Of a stretch of DNA of 64,000 nucleotides, positions 35,233 to 42,093 are shown one piece after another. The translations under genes and the position numbers were made by a program. Source of the DNA: Actinomadura cremea (GTDB lineage: Bacteria > Actinomycetota > Actinomycetes > Streptosporangiales > Streptosporangiaceae); contig NZ_BMRF01000002.1 in the NCBI RefSeq assembly GCF_014648495.1, positions 124,001 through 188,000 of the forward strand. Reading direction: 5' to 3'. The notes under the pieces were generated by a model, which was not told where the DNA came from, did no database searches, and saw nothing but the letters and a program-made list of their open reading frames with translations. Position 1 is the stretch's first letter. Each line of letters begins with the position of its first letter.

Positions 35233-36087
35233 ATGGTCAAGCGCGCCAGGTACGCGGAGTACAAGGACAGCTACCCGAACTACCGGTTCGAGCTGAGCGA
35301 CGACGGCATCCTGCTCATGCAGTGCCACACGAACGGCGGCAGCCTCGTGTGGGACTGGAAGTCGCACGACGACATGGCGGACGCGTTCGCCGACGTCGCC
35401 GGCGACCGGGAGATCAAGCTCCTCATCCACACCGGGACCGGCGAGAACTACAACGCCGACTGGGGCCTGCTGCCGAACGGCGAGCTGCCCGACCCGCCGA
35501 TCTACGACGCGATGCCCGGTGTCCGCGGCCTGCACAAGCTGGACGAGAAGGCCTGGTACAACCGCAACCTGCAGTGGAACGTCCTCGACGTCGACGTGCC
35601 GATGATCAGCGTCGTCAACGGCCCGTGCAACATCCACTCCGAGGTGCCGCTCATGGGCGACATCGTCCTGGCCTCGGAGGACGCGTACTTCCAGGACGTC
35701 TCGCACTTCCCGCGGGGGCAGGTCCCCGGCGACGGCCAGCACGTCATCTGGAACCACGTCGTCGGCCCGAACCGGGCGCGCTACATGCTGCTGACCGGCA
35801 AGAAGCTGTCGGCGGCCGAGGCGCTGGACTGGGGCGCGGTCAACGAGGTGCTGCCGAAGGACCAGGTGCTCGACCGGGCGTGGGCGCTCGCCCGCGAGCT
35901 CGTCCGCAAGCCCCCGCTCGTCCTGCGCTACACGCGGCAGCTGTTCACCCAGAACCTCAAGCGCGCCTACCTGGACGAACTCGGCCACGGCCTGGCCCGC
36001 GAGACGTACGCGCAGCAGGAGTTCTTCCCGTTCGGCGGCGGCATGGAGCCCCTCGACCGGCCCTGGAACGACAAGCCCTGGACGTGA
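35233..36087 (+). CDS. Crotonase-family beta-diketone hydrolase, 6-oxocamphor-hydrolase-like
   Basis: 284 residues of the crotonase superfamily but not a normal hydratase. The sequence follows 6-oxocamphor hydrolase (OCH): CHTNGGSLVW, FQDVSHFPRGQVPGDGQHVIW, GPNRARYMLLTGKKL, WGAVNEVL. The published OCH catalytic set (His45, His122, His145, Asp154, Glu244) has exact counterparts here at His45, His135, His158, Asp167 and Glu257, with the same spacing among the last four. OCH-type enzymes split cyclic beta-diketones by retro-Claisen cleavage. A loop of about 13 residues is inserted before His135. ATG 35233; GGGAG about 10 nt upstream. First gene of the plus-side operon with the Rieske oxygenase. 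Confidence 0.8.
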   Translation: MVKRARYAEYKDSYPNYRFELSDDGILLMQCHTNGGSLVWDWKSHDDMADAFADVAGDREIKLLIHTGTGENYNADWGLLPNGELPDPPIYDAMPGVRGLHKLDEKAWYNRNLQWNVLDVDVPMISVVNGPCNIHSEVPLMGDIVLASEDAYFQDVSHFPRGQVPGDGQHVIWNHVVGPNRARYMLLTGKKLSAAEALDWGAVNEVLPKDQVLDRAWALARELVRKPPLVLRYTRQLFTQNLKRAYLDELGHGLARETYAQQEFFPFGGGMEPLDRPWNDKPWT

Positions 36088-36116
36088 CGCCCGGACCGGC
36101 TGTCATCCAAAAGAAT

Positions 36117-36154
36117 ACAGAAGTCTGTTCTCAGGATGAAAAAGTGATTAGTAT
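36117..36154 (+). promoter_or_regulatory. Operator-like repeat and promoter upstream of the Rieske oxygenase gene
   Basis: ACAGAAGTCTGT (36117-36128; arms ACAGA/TCTGT) overlaps a weak -35 (TGTTCT, 36126-36131), followed after 17 bp by TAGTAT (36149-36154), about 30 bp before the start codon. A protein bound to the dyad would cover the -35, which suits repression by the PaaX- or another regulator of the locus. Confidence 0.45.
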
Positions 36155-36184
36155 TGGCGGGACGCCAAGTCAAGGAGACAGGTC

Positions 36185-37483
36185 ATGACGGAGCTTCAAC
36201 AGCGACTGGCCACGGGGAAGGGCAAGTTCACCCCGCTGTACGAGGACCTCGACACCGGCCCGGTGTCCTACGAGGACTCCATCTCGCCGGAGTTCTTCGA
36301 GGCCGAGCGCGAGGCGGTCTTCAAGCGGTCGTGGCTGTACGTCGGCCGCTCCGAGCGGCTGCCGCGCCCCGGCACGTTCTTCACCCGCGAGCTGAACGGC
36401 CTCGCCTCGATCGTCGTGTCGCGACGCAAGGACGGCGTCGTCAACGCCTTCCACAACGTGTGCGCCCACCGCGGCAACAAGGTCGTGTGGCAGGAGCACC
36501 CGCAGGAGGAGTCCAAGGGCTCGTGCCGCGAGTTCGCCTGCAAGTACCACGGCTGGCGGTACGGGCTGGACGGGCGCGTCACCCACGTCACGAACGAGGA
36601 GGAGTTCTTCGGCCTCGACAAGGACTCGCTGCGGATGCCGCCGGTCCACTGCGAGGAGTTCGCCGGGTTCATCTTCGTGAACCTCGCGCCCGACCCCGTC
36701 CCGCTGCGCACCTACCTCGGCGACCGCCTCCTGGAGCTGGAGGCGTACCCGTTCCACAAGATGACGCAGCACTACGGGTTCTCGGCACCGATCCGCGGCA
36801 ACTGGAAGCTCGCCGTCGACTCGGTCTGCGAGTGGTACCACCCGCCGTACGTCCACGCGCGCTTCATCGACAAGGACATCGCCAAGGCGGAGAAGATGGT
36901 CCCGCCGCCGGACTCCTACCACTACGACCTGTTCACGCCGCACATGCTCACGTCCGTGCCCGGCCCGCCGCCGCTCCCGCCGCGCGAGCCCGGGACGGCC
37001 GGTGCCGCCGAGCGCGACCAGAAGTGGGTCTACCGGCTGTTCCGGGCCGGCCTGTTCGGCCCCGACGACGTGCCCGACATCGGCCCGCTCCCCGCGTTCC
37101 TCAACAAGGGGCAGATCAAGTCGTGGGGCAACGACCAGTTCTGGCTGTTCCCGAACCTGTCGGTGCAGATCTGGGCCCGCGGCTTCTACATCACCTACAC
37201 GTACTGGCCCGAGGCGGTCGACAAGCACACCTACGACATCGACCTCTACTTCGTCCCGCCCGCGAACGCGCAGGAGCGGCTCGCGCAGGAGCTCATCGTC
37301 GACAGCACCATCGAGTTCGCGATGCAGGACGTGAACACGATCGAGGCCACGCAGCAGGGCCTGTCGACCCGCGCCAACCGGCAGTTCCACCTCAGCGACC
37401 AGGAACTGCTCATCCGCAAGTTCCACAAGACCGTCCGCGACACCGTCGCCGCCCACCGGGCGCGCGATGCGAAGGAGGGCTGA
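36185..37483 (+). CDS. Rieske non-haem iron oxygenase, alpha subunit
   Basis: 432 residues. Rieske [2Fe-2S] ligands are Cys93 and His95 (CAHRGN) and Cys119 and His122 (CKYHGW), with a loop between the pairs longer than usual. The mononuclear iron site has Glu216, His219 and His224 (EWYHPPYVH) and probably Asp382 (QDVNTIE). It inserts O2 into a ring or C-H bond. No ferredoxin or reductase gene and no conventional beta subunit is nearby, so electrons must come from elsewhere. The ATG follows AAGGAGA. Its stop shares a base with the next gene (TGATG), which encodes a probable companion protein. Confidence 0.88.
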   Translation: MTELQQRLATGKGKFTPLYEDLDTGPVSYEDSISPEFFEAEREAVFKRSWLYVGRSERLPRPGTFFTRELNGLASIVVSRRKDGVVNAFHNVCAHRGNKVVWQEHPQEESKGSCREFACKYHGWRYGLDGRVTHVTNEEEFFGLDKDSLRMPPVHCEEFAGFIFVNLAPDPVPLRTYLGDRLLELEAYPFHKMTQHYGFSAPIRGNWKLAVDSVCEWYHPPYVHARFIDKDIAKAEKMVPPPDSYHYDLFTPHMLTSVPGPPPLPPREPGTAGAAERDQKWVYRLFRAGLFGPDDVPDIGPLPAFLNKGQIKSWGNDQFWLFPNLSVQIWARGFYITYTYWPEAVDKHTYDIDLYFVPPANAQERLAQELIVDSTIEFAMQDVNTIEATQQGLSTRANRQFHLSDQELLIRKFHKTVRDTVAAHRARDAKEG

Positions 37484-37818
37484 TGTCGGCCACCACCCTG
37501 CCCGCGCAGTTCACCGAGCTCGAACGCTGGGTCGCCGACTGGGCGCGCCCGACCCGGCGGGAGCGCTACGACATGCGCCTGTCGAAGAAGTACGGCGAGC
37601 TGGAGGAGTTCTACGACGCCATCGCCCCGCGCGCGGAGGAGGCCATCGACTACCTCAACGAGCGCGACCTGGACGACCTCGCCGACGACGACGCGCGCCT
37701 GCTGCAGCTCCTCTACTCGATGATCATCGTCTCGTACGCGGTCAACGTGTTCATGCAGCCGCGCATCCCCGACTCCGGCGCCGCGTTCTTCAACACGACC
37801 GCCGAACCGGCCGTCTGA
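37483..37818 (+). CDS. Small companion protein of the Rieske oxygenase
   Basis: 111 residues, coupled to the oxygenase by TGATG. Highly charged and helical (FTELERWVADWARPTRRERYDMRL, YDAIAPRAEEAIDYL, LDDLADDDARLLQLLYSMIIVSYAVNVFMQPRIPDSG). It is too short and of the wrong type to be a ferredoxin or a classic beta subunit (about 160-180 residues, cystatin-like). Similar small ORFs accompany single-component-looking Rieske oxygenases in actinobacterial catabolic clusters; I infer an accessory or stabilising role. No motif gives a chemistry. Confidence 0.6.
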   Translation: MSATTLPAQFTELERWVADWARPTRRERYDMRLSKKYGELEEFYDAIAPRAEEAIDYLNERDLDDLADDDARLLQLLYSMIIVSYAVNVFMQPRIPDSGAAFFNTTAEPAV

Positions 37819-37832
37819 TCCGGGGGAGACGC

Positions 37833-38666
37833 ATGCCGATCACCTCGACCCCGCTCGGGCCGACCACCGGGCTGGAGATCACGGGCCTGCACGGCCGCGC
37901 GCTCGTCGACCGGGACGTCGCCGCCGACTGCCTCGCCGCGCTGGACCGCCACGGCGTCGTCGTCTACCGCGACGCCGGCGTCGGCGACGACGACCTCGTC
38001 GAGTTCAGCCGGCTGCTCGGCGACGTCGTCCCGCTCGCGATGGGCGGCCACGAGCGCAAGGAGATCCAGAAGATCACGCGGGACGCGTCCCAGAGCCGGC
38101 TCGCCGCGTACCGCGAGGCGACGTTCTTCTGGCACATCGACGGCACCACCGACAGCGTGCCGAACAAGGCGACGCTGCTCACCGCGCGGCAGGTGTCGGA
38201 CGACGGCAGCGGCGACACCGAGTTCGCCAACACCTACGCGGCGTACGACGCGCTGCCGGAACGGGAGAAGGCGGAGCTGGCGGAGCTGCGCGTCGTGCAC
38301 AGCTTCGCGGCCTCGCAGTCGCTGGTGTACCCGGACCCGTCCCCGAAGGAGCGCGCGGCGTGGGACAAGGTCCCCGCCCGCGAGCACCCGCTCGTCTGGA
38401 CGCGCCGCAGCGGGCGCCGGTCGCTGGTGATCGGCGCGACGGCGGGCGAGGTCGTCGGCCGGTCCGCCGCGCAGGGCCGGGCGCTGCTCGACCGCCTGCT
38501 CGACTGGGCGACCCGGCCGGAGTTCACCGTCCGGCACCGCTGGCGGCCCGGCGACCTCGTCATCTGGGACAACACGGGCATGCTGCACCGCGCGCAACCG
38601 TACGCCGAGACGTCCCGGCGGCTGATGCACCGCACCAGCCTCGCCGGTGAGGAGGCCGTGGCATGA
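37833..38666 (+). CDS. TauD/TfdA-family Fe(II)/2-oxoglutarate dioxygenase
   Basis: 277 residues. The iron triad is His101 and Asp103 (FFWHIDGT) and His252 (MLHRAQPY), with Arg262/Arg263 as likely 2-oxoglutarate anchor. Start LGPTTGLEITGLHGRALVD and WRPGDLVIWDNTG are family-typical. It would hydroxylate a substrate using 2-oxoglutarate and O2. ATG 37833 has GGGGGAGA upstream; its end overlaps the SDR gene by ATGA. Two different oxygenases in one operon imply successive hydroxylations, the SDR then oxidising an alcohol to a ketone. Confidence 0.86.
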   Translation: MPITSTPLGPTTGLEITGLHGRALVDRDVAADCLAALDRHGVVVYRDAGVGDDDLVEFSRLLGDVVPLAMGGHERKEIQKITRDASQSRLAAYREATFFWHIDGTTDSVPNKATLLTARQVSDDGSGDTEFANTYAAYDALPEREKAELAELRVVHSFAASQSLVYPDPSPKERAAWDKVPAREHPLVWTRRSGRRSLVIGATAGEVVGRSAAQGRALLDRLLDWATRPEFTVRHRWRPGDLVIWDNTGMLHRAQPYAETSRRLMHRTSLAGEEAVA

Positions 38667-39445
38667 GCGGGACGAACGCGAGCGGGAACCCGGGCGGCGC
38701 GCGGGTCGCCGTGGTCACCGGCGGCGGCTCCGGCATGGGACGCGCGATCGTGCACCGCCTCGCCCGGGACGGCCTGGCGGTCGCGATCCTCGACATCGAC
38801 ACGGCCAACGCGGAGAGGACCGCCGCGCAGGTGCGGGAGGCCGGCGGGACGGCGCTCGCCGTCGGCGACGCCGACGTCTCCGACCGGGCGCGGGTGGACG
38901 CGGCGATCCGGCTCGTCCGCGAGCGCCTCGGCCCCGCGCTCGTCCTCGTGAACAACGCCGGGATCACCGGGTTCCGGGAGTTCATGTCGATCACGGAGGA
39001 GAAGTGGCGCCGGATCATGGCGGTGAACCTCGACGGCCCGTTCCACTGCACGCAGGCCGTCCTGCCCGACATGATCGACGCCGGCTGGGGCCGGATCGTG
39101 AACATCTCCTCGTCCAGCGCCCAGGGCGGGCAGGAGTACATGGCCCACTACGTGGCGTCGAAGGCGGGGCTGATCGGGTTCACCAAGTCGCTCGCGCTGG
39201 AGTTCGGCCCGAAGGGGATCACCGCCAACACGATCCCGCCGGGCTTCATCGACACCCCGATGCTGCGCGAGTCCGAGCGGCGCGGGATGTTCGGCGGCAC
39301 GGTCGACGACCACGCGGAGCGGACGCCCGTCCGGCGGCCCGGCACCCCGGAGGACATCGCCGCCGCGTGCGCCTTCCTCGTCTCCGACGAGGCCGGGTAC
39401 ATCACCGGCCAGATCATCGGCGTGAACGGCGGGCGCAACACCTGA
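38663..39445 (+). CDS. Short-chain dehydrogenase/reductase
   Basis: 260 residues: nucleotide loop TGGGSGMGR, NNAG, Ser in NISSSSAQGG, YVASK and PPGFIDTPML. Acidic Asp-Ile-Asp after strand 2 (LDIDTANA) favours NAD. In the order hydrolase, Rieske, small protein, TauD dioxygenase, SDR it fits oxidation of a hydroxylated ring to the ketone that the beta-diketone hydrolase then cleaves. ATGA overlap with the dioxygenase gene places it in the same transcript. Confidence 0.87.
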   Translation: MSGTNASGNPGGARVAVVTGGGSGMGRAIVHRLARDGLAVAILDIDTANAERTAAQVREAGGTALAVGDADVSDRARVDAAIRLVRERLGPALVLVNNAGITGFREFMSITEEKWRRIMAVNLDGPFHCTQAVLPDMIDAGWGRIVNISSSSAQGGQEYMAHYVASKAGLIGFTKSLALEFGPKGITANTIPPGFIDTPMLRESERRGMFGGTVDDHAERTPVRRPGTPEDIAAACAFLVSDEAGYITGQIIGVNGGRNT

Positions 39446-39491
39446 TGGACGCACCGGTGCGACCGGCCCGCGCGGATAGCCTTCCGGCGTG

Positions 39492-40436
39492 ATGGAAGCG
39501 CACGCGGAGACCGCCGTCGAGACAGCCCTCGGGACCGGGATCGAGGTCGCCGTCGACCTGCCGCGCGTTCAGGTCGGGTCGAACCCGCAGCACCTCGTCC
39601 TCGGCCTCTTCATGGACTACTGGCTCGACCGCGAGGAGTACCTGCCGTCCGCGGCGATGGTCGAGTTGCTCACCGAGTTCGACAACACGGCGCCCAGCGC
39701 GCGCGCCGCGATCGCCCGCCTCGCCCGGCGCAACGTCCTGGAGACGACCAAGAAGGGCCGCCGGACGTACTACCGGCTGACGGCGACCGCGGCGCGCCCG
39801 CTGGACCAGATCCAGGAACGGGTCGTGCGGTTCCGCGCCGAGGAGCGGCCGTGGGACGGGGCCTGGACGACCGTCATGTTCTCGGTGCCCGAGGAGCGGC
39901 GGGACCTGCGGTACGTGGTCCGGACGCGGCTGCGCTACCTCGGCTACGCCCCGCTGTACGACAACGTGTGGGTGTCGCCGCGGGCCGACCGCGACCAGAC
40001 CGTCGAGCTGCTGGAGAGCGTCGGGGTGGCGAACGCGACCGTCCTGCGCTCGGAGGTGACGTACGCGGCGGGCGGCGGCGCCCCGCTGTCCGCGTGGGAC
40101 GTCGACGCGATCGGCGCCCGCTACGCGGAGTACATCGCCGAGTTCGAACCGCTGCTCGACCGCGTCGAGCACGGCCGGGTGGGGGCGGCGGAGGCGCTCG
40201 TGGCCCGGACGGACGTCAAGGAGAGCTGGCGCGAGCTGCTGAGCGTCGATCCCGAGCTGCCCGAGGACCTGCTGCCGTCCGGCTGGCCCGGACGGCGGGC
40301 GCAGCGGATCTTCGCGCGCGTCTACGACGGCCTGGGGCCCCTCGCCGAGGCGCGCGTCCGGCAGATCATCGCCAAGCACGACCCGGAGCTCGCGCCGAAG
40401 GCGCGGCACCGGACCACCATCACCACGAGGGCCTAG
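39492..40436 (+). CDS. PaaX-family transcriptional regulator
   Basis: 314 residues. An N-terminal winged helix (HLVLGLFMDYWLDREEYLPSAAMVELLTEF, ARAAIARLARRNVLETTKKGRRTYYRLT) is followed by the PaaX central domain (WDGAWTTVMFSVPEERRDLRYVVRTRLRYLGYAPLYDNVWVSP) and a PaaX C-terminal domain. PaaX proteins repress phenylacetate genes and dissociate on binding a CoA thioester, so a CoA-ester effector from this pathway is plausible. It lies 46 bp after the SDR and before another SDR. The GTG at 39489 is an alternative start directly before the chosen ATG. Confidence 0.85.
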   Translation: MEAHAETAVETALGTGIEVAVDLPRVQVGSNPQHLVLGLFMDYWLDREEYLPSAAMVELLTEFDNTAPSARAAIARLARRNVLETTKKGRRTYYRLTATAARPLDQIQERVVRFRAEERPWDGAWTTVMFSVPEERRDLRYVVRTRLRYLGYAPLYDNVWVSPRADRDQTVELLESVGVANATVLRSEVTYAAGGGAPLSAWDVDAIGARYAEYIAEFEPLLDRVEHGRVGAAEALVARTDVKESWRELLSVDPELPEDLLPSGWPGRRAQRIFARVYDGLGPLAEARVRQIIAKHDPELAPKARHRTTITTRA

Positions 40437-40470
40437 GCACCGAGTGCGGGGACACGAAGGGAAGGACGCC

Positions 40471-41229
40471 ATGGAGTCCGGGAACGAGCGGCTCGCCGGG
40501 AAGGTGGCCGTCATCACCGGAGCGGGCGCGGGGATCGGGAGGTCCATGGCGACCCTGTTCGCCGCGCACGGGGCGAAGGTCGTGTGCGCGGACCGCAGCG
40601 GGCGGCAGGACGACGTCGCGGCCGAGATCGGTGCCGCGGCCGTCGCCGTCCACTGCGACGTCTCGCGGTCGTCCGACGTCCAGGCGATGATCCGCACCGC
40701 CGAGGACCGGTTCGGACGGCTGGACGTGCTGTGCAACAACGCGGGGTTCGGCGGCCCGCGCAAGCCGATCGTCGAGCAGGACGAGAGCACCTTCGACGAC
40801 GTCGTGGCGGTGAACCTCAAGGGCGTGTTCCTCGGCATGAAGTACGGCATCGCGGCCATGCTGCGCACGGGCGGCGGCTCGGTGGTGAACACGGCGTCGT
40901 CGGCCGGGCTCGTGGGCTGGAAGAAGCATTCGGTCTACGCGGCGGCCAAAGGCGGGGTCGTTCAAATGACGAAGTGCGCTGCCCTCGACTACGCGGAAGA
41001 CGGCGTGCGGGTCAACGCGATATGTCCGGGCATGACGTGGACCGACCTCGCCGGCGCCTCCGCCGAGCGCCCGGCCCCGCCGCCGGACGCGAAAATGCCG
41101 ATGCAGCCGATGAACCGCTGGGGCCTGGCGTCCGAACTCGCCGCCGCCGCGCTCTTCCTCGCGTCCGACGAGTCGTCGTTCGTCACGGGCACGGCCCTCC
41201 CGGTAGACGGCGGCTACGTCGCCCGCTGA
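40471..41229 (+). CDS. Short-chain dehydrogenase/reductase
   Basis: 252 residues: TGAGAGIG loop, CNNAGFGG, catalytic Ser (NTASSAGLVG), YAAAK and a C-terminal TGTALPVDGGY. ATG 40471 has GAAGGGAAGG just upstream, decisive against the start nine codons earlier. It follows the PaaX-type gene by 34 bp. Likely the second alcohol or hydroxyacyl dehydrogenase of the catabolic locus. No feature distinguishes its substrate. Confidence 0.86.
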   Translation: MESGNERLAGKVAVITGAGAGIGRSMATLFAAHGAKVVCADRSGRQDDVAAEIGAAAVAVHCDVSRSSDVQAMIRTAEDRFGRLDVLCNNAGFGGPRKPIVEQDESTFDDVVAVNLKGVFLGMKYGIAAMLRTGGGSVVNTASSAGLVGWKKHSVYAAAKGGVVQMTKCAALDYAEDGVRVNAICPGMTWTDLAGASAERPAPPPDAKMPMQPMNRWGLASELAAAALFLASDESSFVTGTALPVDGGYVAR

Positions 41230-41351
41230 GCCCGCGCGCGGCGATCGGGAACCGCGGAGAATCTCAGGGTAATCCGAACCGGCCCCTTGAATGGACCTAT
41301 GGGGCATACGGGAAATGTGAGACCGAATAACGTTCAGTTCGGTGTCCCGGT

Positions 41352-41438
41352 ATGGCCGAATCCGGCCATGGGTCTGAAGTGGCCCGACTTCACGGTAATT
41401 CGACCTAGACAGCCCATCTCCACGGCGACAAAATCGCC
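41352..41438 (+). promoter_or_regulatory. Two stem-loops in the leader of the chaperone operon
   Basis: ATGGCCG/CGGCCAT (41352-41358/41363-41369, loop AATC) and GGCGA/TCGCC (41424-41428/41434-41438, loop CAAAA) lie between the SDR stop and the GrpE-like start. The first could end the upstream transcript, the second is in the probable mRNA leader. No CIRCE or HAIR heat-shock element was found in this 243-bp gap. Confidence 0.35.
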
Positions 41439-41472
41439 TCCGGATCAGCCGTGATCGGGAGGAACTCACCGG

Positions 41473-42093
41473 ATGGGACGTTTCATCGCGGGGGGCCGGG
41501 GTGCGCTCCGGCAGTGGCGGTACCCCCGGGAGTTCCGCATCGCCGCGCCCGCGTGGCCCGCGGCCGCGCTCGCCGAGCTCACCGAGCTGGCACGCCTGGA
41601 GGCCGCCGCCGAGGAGGCCGCCGCCGAGGAGGCCGCCGCCAAGGCCGCGGAGCCGCCCGCGCGACCGGCCGCGGCGTCGGCTCCGCCCGCCGACACCCTC
41701 ACCGACGTCCCCGTCCAGGAGCCCGCCGGGCTCACCGGACGGTCGCTGGCGGACGTGGCGACGAACCTGTGGCGGCTCCGCGCGCGCATCGAGCGGATGG
41801 ACGACCCGCCGCGCGCGCTCGTCCGGCACCTGGAGTCCGCCTGGGACGCCTTCGCCGACGCGGGAGTCGAGATCAAGGACCACGCGGGCGAGCCGTTCGA
41901 CCACGGCCTGGCGATGTCCGTGGCGGCCTACCAGCCCACCCCCGGGCTGCACCGCGAGCAGGTCATCGAGACCGTGCGGCCGGGCGTCTACCTCGCCGAC
42001 CGCTCGATCCAGATGGCGGAGGTCATCGTGGGCACCCCGGAGCGAGCCGGGGGACCGGCGACCGGAGCGATGGAGGAGACGCGGGGACGATGA
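41473..42093 (+). CDS. GrpE-like protein of the Hsp70 operon
   Basis: 206 residues. The second half (ALVRHLESAWDAFADAGVEIKDH, MSVAAYQP, VIETVRPGVYLADRSIQMAEVIVGTPE) follows the short helix and C-terminal beta domain of GrpE nucleotide-exchange factors, though the long N-terminal coiled coil is replaced by an Ala/Glu stretch of three five-residue repeats (EAAAE, EAAAE, EAAAK) and a Pro/Ala linker. The ATG has GGGAGGA upstream, and its end overlaps the Hsp70 start (ATGA). As partner of the divergent Hsp70 it probably exchanges ADP. Assignment rests on pattern and context. Confidence 0.65.
   Translation: MGRFIAGGRGALRQWRYPREFRIAAPAWPAAALAELTELARLEAAAEEAAAEEAAAKAAEPPARPAAASAPPADTLTDVPVQEPAGLTGRSLADVATNLWRLRARIERMDDPPRALVRHLESAWDAFADAGVEIKDHAGEPFDHGLAMSVAAYQPTPGLHREQVIETVRPGVYLADRSIQMAEVIVGTPERAGGPATGAMEETRGR
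41599..41643 (+). repeat. 15-bp tandem repeat, three copies
   Basis: GAGGCCGCCGCCGAG at 41599-41613 and 41614-41628, and a copy ending AAG at 41629-41643, encode the Ala/Glu segment of the GrpE-like protein. Confidence 0.7.

Noticed and set aside
35233-36087. Ordinary enoyl-CoA hydratase annotation for this crotonase
   Set aside because: The hydratase glutamates are not at the usual places, while the 6-oxocamphor hydrolase catalytic set is complete.
41230-41472. Search for CIRCE or HAIR heat-shock elements before the Hsp70 operon
   Set aside because: No TTAGCACTC/GAGTGCTAA or CTTGAGT/ACTCAAG pair is present; only unrelated stem-loops.
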